A DNA stretch of 15,107 nucleotides, from positions 1-15,107 of the forward strand of contig JAIVFJ010000685.1 in the NCBI GenBank assembly GCA_025765615.1, read 5' to 3'. The notes under the pieces were generated by a model, which did no database searches, was not told the DNA's origin, and was given only the letters and a program-made list of their open reading frames with translations. Positions 8,346 through 15,107 of the stretch are shown one piece after another (the first letter of the stretch is position 1; every line of letters begins with the position of its first letter). The stretch comes from Zopfochytrium polystomum. Its lineage: Eukaryota; Chytridiomycota; Chytridiomycetes; Chytridiales; Chytridiaceae. Both the position numbers and the translations under genes were made by a program.

Positions 8346-9937
8346 CTACTTTATACCCTCTCGATCCTCTCCAGCTCCAAACCCGAGCTTTACTCCACCC
8401 CATCCGCCGCCGTCCTGCGTCCTGAACTCCAACCCAGCTTGCTCCAATCGTCGCCACCAGCGCCAGGTCCGCCAGCGACGCCGCGGTCCGCGTCGACGCC
8501 ATGGTCGGCGGTGACGGCGATGTTGTCGTACCGGTGGCCGGGGAGCCGCGCGAAGACGGCTGCTGCAGCTGCGACTGCGGCGAAGTTCGCCGGGGACGGA
8601 GCAGGCCGCGGCGCGTCCGCCGCGGACGACACCACCCACCGCCCGCCGCGCGGGTGCGGGCTCTTGCTTGTATGGCCGACGGCGCGTCGCGACTGCGGCG
8701 CGCTGGGGGCACCAGCGAGTTTCCGCGCGCCGGCACCGCGACGGCGGCGGTGGAGTACCCCTCGTTTCGCGGTGGCACCTCCGTGCGGCGTCGGCGGCGA
8801 CCGGGGTTCCGTCTCGCGCGTCGGCAGCGGCCGGCGGCGGCGGCCGTCCACCACCGTCCGCTGTCTCGCCACCCGGCGGCCCCTCTCCGCCGCCGCCTCG
8901 GCCCGCGCCGACTCCGCCATCCGCTGCTGCGTCCTTGACCATCAGCGTGCTGACCTCGACGGCTACGACCAGCGACAGCGACTGCGCGTGCGGGTGCGGC
9001 GGCAGTCCCCGGCGGGCACAACTCCGCATCCGCGCCGGGTCGTCCGACGAGGAGGGGACCCGACGCCGGTCGCCGCGCACTCCGGCGGCCAGGTTCGCGA
9101 GGGTCCGCCGCGGGTCGACGAGCAGCTTGAGGTAGAATAATAGCGCAGGAACCCGGCGCACGTCAGGACAGGGAGGAGCGCGGGGCCGGCGCGGCGGTCG
9201 CGCAGTCGTGCTCCGTTGTGTTGAGCGTGTCCTTGGGCGTTCAGCGGCGCGAAGGGGGTCCGCGGCGGCTGTGCGGCGGCGACCAGGGCGGTTGCAGGAG
9301 GAAGGGGATTTGAAGAGGGTGAGGATCTTGATGAGGGGCTTTGGGTGGGAAAAGACGTCTTGGGGAACGGGCGGAGGATTGTTCAGTTGTGTGGTCGGTG
9401 GGGGACTCCATCCGCCGCATTCTCCCCAACCTGTCGTAGAGGGATCCATCAGGCGGGAAATCTCGACGATCTTTTGATGCTCCAGCAGGCCCGTGTTCGA
9501 CGGCTCCACCGTCGCGTCAATGCGGGTCGAACAGTTCGAGGAGGGGTGGGCGCGAAGCGCCGGGTGCACCGAGTAGTCCGAGTCGACGAGGTAGGGTGCG
9601 GGGCTGCCGCTGCTGCACGGGTTCGGACGGGGGTCGGATGGACGTGCAGCGGGAGAGCGGGTTGGGCCTTCGTTGTCCAGCGCGTCGCGGATAGAGCTCG
9701 TTGAAACGGCTGCCCCTCGACCGCTCTCGGCGGCGCGGGTTGGTGCTGGTCGCCCTTAGCGCGAGATGAGTGTAGAGGAGAGAGGGGGTTGGGATAGTTG
9801 GCCTGCTGCTGCTGCTGGCTGCTGCTGCTGCTCTCCCGTTGTGAGCGTGTAAGGCTGCGCGCGTCCCTGGCCCTGCTGAAGTAGGCAAGAGACAGCGGCA
9901 GCAGCGGCGGCGGCGACGGCTGGCGGTAGTACGCCAT
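8346..9937 (-). CDS. Hypothetical low-complexity protein (minus strand, frame-broken)
   Basis: An ATG at 9935-9937 opens MAYYRQPSPPP, followed by Gln/Ser/Pro/Ala-rich sequence. Apart from one TAA at 9756-9758, one minus frame stays open from about 9880 to the TAA at 8346-8348. It contains the most protein-like segments: SIRDALDNEGPTRSP (near 9690), PAPYLVDSDYSVHPAL (near 9580) and GLLEHQKIVEISRLMDPS (near 9465). LFYLKLLVDPRRTLANLAAG follows near 9120, and SLVVAVEVSTLMVKD near 8950. The best continuation then moves to a neighbouring frame (QQRMAESARAEAAAERGRR), and the first residues need another shift, so there are indels or unrecognised introns. I recognise no family. The helical parts may be coiled coil or membrane-proximal. 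The exact stop is uncertain; 8390-8392 in another frame is possible. A sense-strand CT tract precedes it. Confidence 0.45.
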
Positions 9938-9967
9938 GTCTAGTGGCGGTGAGGGAGTGGAATGAAG

Positions 9968-10081
9968 GGTGAGAGGGGAGAAGAGAGAGTAAGGAAGGAG
10001 CGCGAGAGAGAGAAGAGAGGAGATGGATTGAGGGACAGATGGGAGAGACAGAGAGACAGGCGAGAGAGAGAGAGAGAGAGA
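9968..10081. repeat. GA-rich tract upstream of the minus-strand gene
   Basis: Imperfect GAGA/GGAG tract on the plus strand, CT on the sense strand of the gene starting at 9937, ending with a purer GA run at about 10063-10081. It lies in the presumed 5' untranslated or promoter region. Confidence 0.85.
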
Positions 10082-11110
10082 GGAGTGCGGAAAACCGAGG
10101 GAGAGTGACGACGGCATAAAATGGCTCTTGGCTGCACTGGCGCACTCTATCGATTCGGAATTTCTCGTGTCCTGTTTCGGACTTCACTTTTTGCTTTGTT
10201 CCCGATTTGGCTTGGTGAAGATTCGAGGAACACTTTGGCACGAAAAAGTGTCCAATCAATCACGGGACAATTTGCCAACACCCTCAGAACGGAAGGGGAA
10301 CTGAGAGAATCCGTCCGAAAGCCTCAGGTTGTTATTAGTAATTTTTTGGGCCACCCTCCTTTTATGTGGCAGCAGGTCTGTCCACCGATATCTGGCGCAA
10401 TTTTGGACTGTCCAAAATCTTTTTCCTTTCCGTTTTTTTAGCTCTTTGGAGGCCAGAAAAAGGTTCCGCTGCGAGAAGCGTCGCGCGATGCAGAAACCGG
10501 CCTCCGCCCTTCATTTTGGGCAGGATTCCGCCGGCATTTGGACGGGCATTCGGGGGGGACAGATCCAACGCTTTTCCCAATCCTGCCCAAAGTCCCTCTC
10601 CTGTGCAATGAAAGAGAAGTAAAAGCACAGCTAAAATCTGGTTGGGAGGGTGGGAGGTGAGAAAATTTGCTCATTCGTCCCTCCGTCCCGGAGGCCTCCT
10701 CCTTCTTGCCGCTGCCCGGCACGTTGAGCCAAAAAGCCAATTGGAAAAGGAAACATGGGCAGAGGAGCTTCACGAATTCCATTGCGTTTCCCAAAAAGAG
10801 GAATTCCAACAACCAACGCGCAAGCAGTATGGCGCCGCTGTGCAATGAAGACTGGAGTGAGTTGGAGGGAGTAGGGGGGGAGATATCATCACTTTGACTC
10901 GGAGTCCGTCTCGTAATGAGCCCACCCTGTGCTTGAAACCGGAAAGGGCCCTTCCCAAAAAAAAAGCGCATTAGAACACTTTTCGGCCGAAACCGACCAA
11001 GCCGGTTCGACCTGTTCTCGAAAGTCGAAATATTCTCTTCGTCACGACTCAAGGTACCTCTCTTTCCCTCAAGTTCATAAGACGCAGGAGGGGGGGTGGG
11101 GGACGAGGTG
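10082..11110. other. Intergenic region, no convincing gene
   Basis: Base composition is more balanced than in the coding parts. The longest frame is on the minus strand, 10438-11052 (204 codons with an ATG), but it has no recognisable domain, and overlapping frames on both strands are also open. I see one perfect inverted repeat (10515-10591) and an A run at 10961-10969. Nothing else could be assigned. Confidence 0.45.
10515..10591. repeat. 13-base perfect inverted repeat
   Basis: TTTGGGCAGGATT at 10515-10527 is exactly reverse-complementary to AATCCTGCCCAAA at 10579-10591, leaving a 51-base loop. It could form a stem in RNA or be the remnant of a small mobile element; no flanking duplication was identified. 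Confidence 0.7.
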
Positions 11111-11114
11111 GGGA

Positions 11115-11460
11115 GCTTAACGAGGCGAATCAGATATCAAGGCCGCCTTTGCTATACAGTTTGCTCAAGGCTAGGGGTTTCGATATCGGGAACACACAAG
11201 CACCACTGCCCTGGCACTCCCCACTGGCCATTGCTGGGCCTACCCGTAAAAAAATGAGTGAACACGAATAAGGGCTGGCGTGCAGCCCCCTCCTACGGCC
11301 TAGAGGGTACGTATGCATGTATGGAAGGAGCCCGCTTGTGAGGTCCTGCCTTGAAACTGTCGTGGGCAAGAGGGCGGACGGGTGAGTGAGAAGGAATGGA
11401 GACACCAAGCGAGAAGGTGAGGGAGGGAGGCAAGTGTCGCCTCTATTTCAGTGTGACGGG
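11115..11460. repeat. Diverged direct duplication, unit 1
   Basis: Collinear with 11675-12055 at low identity. The clearest match is ACAAGCACCACTGCCCTG at 11196-11213, followed by CTCCCCACT. Shared landmarks in the same order are GGGAGCTTA at the left, GCTAGGGG, the 18-base match, GGAATGGAGA, and GTGTGACGGG at the right. No coding frame is conserved between the units. Confidence 0.6.
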
Positions 11461-11674
11461 GAGGGGAGGGAGATTTGCCCCAGCGAATGACTGGTCTTCG
11501 TACCTCCGTTGTTTGGAAAGAAACTACTTAAAACCGCGAGCTGAATTTGACGGGTCGACCGTCATCCAAAGTCGGAATCTTGCCTTGGCCCCGCGCAACA
11601 GAAGGTAATTCCTGAATTCACCGGTCGCTTTCGTGTTCTTCGTCGGGTGGGCGGTGGAGGGGGCGGAGGGCACG

Positions 11675-12055
11675 AGAAGGGAGCTTAGACAGTGAATACG
11701 AGCCCGTCACTATCAAGACAGCTCTAGCAATGCTTCCTGCTCATGGTGGCTGCAGCTAGGGGATTTTCCATAGAAAGTACACAACAAGCACCACTGCCCT
11801 GCCGCTCCCCACTAGTCAGCGTGCTCTCCTCCTGAAGGCGCGGTTCTTTGTGGCAGGGCCGAGATGCACGTTATCGGAGCGAGCGAATGCGTGCGCCATT
11901 GAAGTTCTGCATTGACCTGTTGTCGCAGCGGGCTTCGAGGGAGATGGAATGGAGAAGTCGGTTCGGTGGGTGGGATCAGTGGGAAGGTGATACGGTGGAT
12001 GGGTCGCGAGGAGTGGGGGACAACCCGGAGGAGGCTCTATCTGGGTGTGACGGGA
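11675..12055. repeat. Diverged direct duplication, unit 2
   Basis: Second unit of the noncoding duplication; the 18-base exact match lies at 11784-11801, offset by 588 from unit 1. The order of landmarks matches unit 1. The rest has diverged with many small gaps. Confidence 0.6.
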
Positions 12056-12655
12056 AGAAAAGGGTTTGTTTGTGCTCACACGGACTCATCGAACTTTCCA
12101 TCGCTCATTTTGGAAGTTCGGTGTGAGAGACAACTTGCAATCGATGGAGAGCGTGGAGCGGCCTGTGTGAGATGAGGGGAGCGATCCCTTTGGATATTGC
12201 AGGAGGCACCTTGCACAGCCACTTTGGAGGGCAGAACAGCATGCGATGATGGTGCAACGACAGGGCCACGTATACAGCCGTCTGTGGATGAGTTGCGAGC
12301 AAGGAGCTGTGTGCTTTCTTTCGCGGTTGGACGCGCCTTGTGACGGAGAGGGCAGGGGGCTCTGTGTAAGGAGGGTTGGGGGCACTGTGGGGGTGGAGGC
12401 TGTCCGCATGACGCCTTCAATGCTTAGTCTGCGCCACAGCCACCGCTGCAGGCCGCATACCCGACGGAAGGCGAGCCCACTCACGCCACTCCTCTCACGT
12501 TGCTTCTTTCTCTCACTCTCACTCTCTCTCTCTCTCACAGTCTTCCTTTCGTGCTTCTCGCAAGGTTCAACCTTTCTGTTCTTTTTTTTTCAATACTAAC
12601 GTGGTTCAATCCGTTTTCAAAACGATAATTTTGGGGCATCGTTCGGTCTCACACA
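12056..12655. other. Intergenic region, no convincing gene
   Basis: Open frames on both strands overlap without a recognisable domain. A short CT run lies near 12506-12536 and a T run near 12582-12590. Nothing else assignable. Confidence 0.4.
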
Positions 12656-12662
12656 ACACACT

Positions 12663-12687
12663 CACACACACACACACACACACACAC
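12663..12687. repeat. CA microsatellite
   Basis: About twelve CA units preceded by imperfect CA-rich sequence from 12649. Confidence 0.85.
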
Positions 12688-12810
12688 TTTCTTGGCACAG
12701 TTGCGGAATGTCAGGCGAGGGAAACTACATCATTCTTTTTGCACTCTGTTTCTCTTTTAGGGGCTGTGCAAACACTGCCACAAAGAAGCGGGAGGCTCCT
12801 CTCCGTCTCC

Positions 12811-12813
<3 letters not shown>

Positions 12814-12892
<79 letters not shown>
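12814..12892. repeat. Pure CT microsatellite, about 40 units
   Basis: Uninterrupted TC/CT repeat of about 79 bases, then CCCTCC interruptions up to about 12910. It is the longest perfect dinucleotide tract in the window. Translations through it are Ser/Leu or Arg/Glu repeats only. Confidence 0.95.
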
Positions 12893-12897
<5 letters not shown>

Positions 12898-13009
12898 CCT
12901 CTCTGTCTCCGCAGTCCTGGCCCTCTGTCGGCAGAAACCAGTGATTTCTTGGCGCGACGAAAATCGGCCCACGCGCAGTCACAAAAACAACTCGCTCCCA
13001 AACTCTGTC

Positions 13010-13113
13010 TCTCCATCGCTCTCTCTCTCCTTCTCTCTCTCTCACACACACACACACACCTCTCTCTCGCTATCTCTCTCTCTCTCCGTCTCTATCTGTC
13101 TGTCTCTCCACCT
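13010..13113. repeat. Compound CT/CA/CT microsatellite
   Basis: CT-rich run, then CA units at 13043-13059, then further CT and CTGT units. Noncoding. Confidence 0.85.
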
Positions 13114-13214
13114 TTTTCCCTTTTTTTGGATGGCGCGATCGTCGCCCTCTCAAATCCCCGAAAATCTCGTTCACCGATCACTTGCCCTTTTTGGTGCAAA
13201 GGCACCCAACGCCC

Positions 13215-13250
13215 ACATACACACACACACACCACACACAGACAGCACAA
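13215..13250. repeat. CA-rich microsatellite
   Basis: CA units with small interruptions (ATAC, ACCA, GACA). It is followed by an A-rich stretch at about 13254-13328 with several A runs. Confidence 0.8.
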
Positions 13251-13430
13251 GCAACAAAATGAAAAAAGATTAATAAAGAGAGGGAGCGAGAAAAAAAAAT
13301 TAAAAAAGAAAATAAAAACAAGAAAGGTTCTCCGAATAATGGGTGATATTGGCCCTTAGCCTGACACACGTTCGCGGAAGACGTGAAGGGGGGCGGGTGG
13401 TTGAATTGCTGACCGACTCTGAGAGCCAGA

Positions 13431-13436
<6 letters not shown>

Positions 13437-13485
<49 letters not shown>

Positions 13486-13492
13486 AGAGAGA
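13437..13492. repeat. GA microsatellite
   Basis: Long GA tract with one GGA interruption, continuing as imperfect purine-rich sequence to about 13544, where the strand switches to pyrimidine-rich. Confidence 0.9.
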
Positions 13493-13563
13493 ATAGAGAA
13501 CAGAGAGACAGAGAAGCCGAGAGACAGATAGGGAGAGCGAGAGTAGAATCGATGCTTCCAAGA

Positions 13564-13632
13564 AGTCTCTTTCTCTCTCGCATCTCTCCATCTCTCTCTC
13601 TGTCTCTGCGTATCCCTCTCTCATTCTCTCAT

Positions 13633-13696
<64 letters not shown>
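13564..13696. repeat. CT microsatellite
   Basis: Imperfect CT tract from 13564, then pure CT at about 13636-13696 (about 30 units). It ends about 535 bases before the probable start of the right-edge gene. Confidence 0.9.
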
Positions 13697-13698
<2 letters not shown>

Positions 13699-14230
13699 GG
13701 CCAGCTCACATACGCGCGTGACGAACTAATGATCGAAAAAACATTGACAGGGATGGCGCGAAAGGCCAGAGCAAGGGACGGCGAAGGAAAACAACTGCTA
13801 GTGACGAGTGCCTCCCAGCGTTTGTTGCGGAAGACAGATGTGATTCGGAGTAGACACACAAAAGAGATAGAGAGGGAGAGAGAGAGTTAAAGGCTGACTA
13901 TATGTGAGGGAGAACCAAACAGAAAGAGAAGAGAAAGATAGAGAGAGAGCGTGAGACAGAGAGAGTGTGTGAGAGAAGAGTGTGCGTGGTGTGAGTGGCT
14001 ATTATCAAACAAGGACAACAAGCGAGCGAGACAGAGTGAACGAACGATCAGAGAGCACTTGGGGACAGAGAGGCAGTCAAGAGAGCAGAGATGGCGACAG
14101 CGTAGGAAACAAGTAGGAGAGAAACAGAGAGAGAGCGGCGGTGGATTAGTTTTAGCTCCCATAAAGAACCTTCTTTCACAAACACTCCTTTCGTCCCACA
14201 AGCTACCGTCGTTTCTTTCCAGCTACCAAC
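13697..14230 (+). other. 5' flank of the right-edge gene
   Basis: No recognisable coding region. Purine-rich GAGA-type sequence occupies about 13862-13980 and recurs to about 14140. A more pyrimidine-rich stretch with CTTTC motifs (14170-14220) then leads into the ATG at 14231. It would hold the promoter and leader of that gene. Confidence 0.45.
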
Positions 14231-15107
14231 ATGCACCTCTCCATTCCCACCACCCCACCGACGCTGCCGACAACGGCAACTCTTCCACCAGGTCGTCCTC
14301 CCGCGACACAGGTAGCACACACCGACACTTCCGACTCCCCTACCGCCTCAAGAACACCCACCCCGTCCGACTCGAGCGAGCCGCCGGCCAACTCCTCCGA
14401 CCGCGGTGACGACGACCGACAGCACCAACGGCCGCCCCGACCGGCCCGTCTCGTCCGCAAGCCGCTTCCGCAACCACTTCCTCGTCGCCGGGCTCGACGC
14501 CGCCACTCCGCGCCGAGCTTCGACACCCCCAGCCACCGCGGCCCGCTCCGGCTCCGACCCGTCTACCCCGCCCCTCTCCCCCTCCCCCTCGGCCGCATCC
14601 CTCTCGTCCCTCGAGGCCGCCGCACGAACCACTTTCATCCAAACCAAGCCCGAACGCGCCTCCCGCGGCTCATCTTCTCCCTCGCGCAGCCGCCCGTCGA
14701 CCGCCCCGCGAGCTTCGTGTACCAGCGCGGCAGCGCTGTTATGCGGTACTACGGCAGTACGGCCAGCATCGCAAGCAGCAGCGGCGCCAGCAGCACCACT
14801 AGCGCCGCCGCCGCCGCCGCTGCGGGCGGCCACTACCACTACCACCGCCAAGTGCACACCGCCGGCCCGCCGCGGGGGCGTCCATGACCTCGCGGTCGCG
14901 CTCCGCGTCCGGCGGATCGTTCGAGCGGGCCACCAGCGGCACGCCGCACTCGAGCCCGCTGAGCGAGAACGACCCCGGTGCCATCGCGCGACACCGGCTG
15001 TCGTCGCCGAAGGCACCGCGTCGTTGTCGTCCCGCTCGCCCCGCCCGAGCCTGATGCTGAGGAGCTTTGTGTCGCACTCGTCGTTTGCCATGCCGGCGGC
15101 GGACGAC
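14231..15107 (+). CDS. Ser/Pro/Thr-rich protein, 5' part of a gene running off the window (frame-broken)
   Basis: The ATG at 14231 opens MHLSIPTTPPTLPTTATLPP, followed by a Ser/Thr/Pro/Asp-rich stretch. The protein-like reading then moves between frames: SRFRNHFLVAGLDAATPRR near 14460, FVYQRGSAVMRYYGSTAS near 14720, SMTSRSRSASGGSFERATSG from 14881, and LRSFVSHSSFAMPAADD to the window end. At least three indels are needed to join these. The composition is that of an intrinsically disordered region with many basic-Ser patterns (RxxS, RSRS), typical of kinase targets. There is no catalytic or membrane domain within the window, and I do not recognise the family. The ATG choice is reasonable but not proven; an overlapping frame ending at 14409 is also protein-like. 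Confidence 0.4.

Noticed and set aside
8350..8355. TATAAA on the minus strand
   Set aside because: It sits at the 3' end of the minus-strand gene with no gene start on that strand downstream (to the left), so a promoter role is unlikely.
10438..11052. 204-codon minus-strand open frame with ATG
   Set aside because: No recognisable domain, overlapping open frames on both strands, and no composition contrast with its surroundings. Transcript data could change this.
12601..13359. 252-codon plus-strand open frame
   Set aside because: Most of it is Ser/Leu repeats from CT microsatellites and His/Thr repeats from CA tracts; it is open only because CT repeats contain no stops.
1..15107. CRISPR arrays, bacterial operons, insertion sequences
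   Set aside because: Nothing of the kind is visible; repeats are simple microsatellites, and the genes have spliceosomal-type introns.

Overview
The window looks like nuclear DNA of a fungus, probably an early-diverging lineage such as a chytrid. The strongest evidence is a pair of genes encoding a Crh-type GH16 enzyme, a family confined to fungal cell-wall biology. They carry short GT..AG introns with GTGAGT/GTAAGT donors. Coding stretches are GC-rich, and the spacers are full of CT/GA, CA, poly-T and poly-G tracts. The lineage assignment is inference; no rRNA, tRNA or other marker gene was seen.

Layout: (1) 1-476, edge of a minus-strand gene, not recognised. (2) 477-1750, microsatellite-rich spacer. 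(3) about 1753-4155, plus strand, GH16 copy A. (4) 4156-5560, spacer with a 40-base poly-G run, a poly-T run and a CT tract. (5) about 5575-7830, plus strand, GH16 copy B. (6) 7831-8345, short spacer. (7) 9937 down to about 8346, minus-strand gene for an unrecognised low-complexity protein. (8) 9938-14230, about 4.3 kb without a convincing gene, holding a diverged duplication, an inverted repeat and very long CT/GA/CA tracts. (9) 14231 to the right edge, plus-strand Ser/Pro/Thr-rich protein, incomplete.

The main discovery is the architecture shared by copies A and B. Each has a probable signal peptide, a GH16 domain with an intact DEIDFE catalytic motif, a Ser/Thr-rich linker, one Gly/Ala/Val-rich transmembrane helix followed by a basic stop, and a long Pro/Ser-rich tail with conserved short motifs. 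A C-terminal SAM domain closes the protein, split by a phase-1 intron at the same place in both copies. Known Crh enzymes are usually GPI-anchored and have no intracellular part. This protein would join outside wall remodelling to an inside protein-interaction or oligomerisation module.

Both copies, and the two flanking genes, are broken by single-base indels. Differences between A and B in the catalytic exon are nearly all silent (about 21 silent to 2 replacement over 95 codons, counted by eye). I therefore read most indels as sequence or assembly errors rather than decay, and give gene-level spans instead of single open frames.
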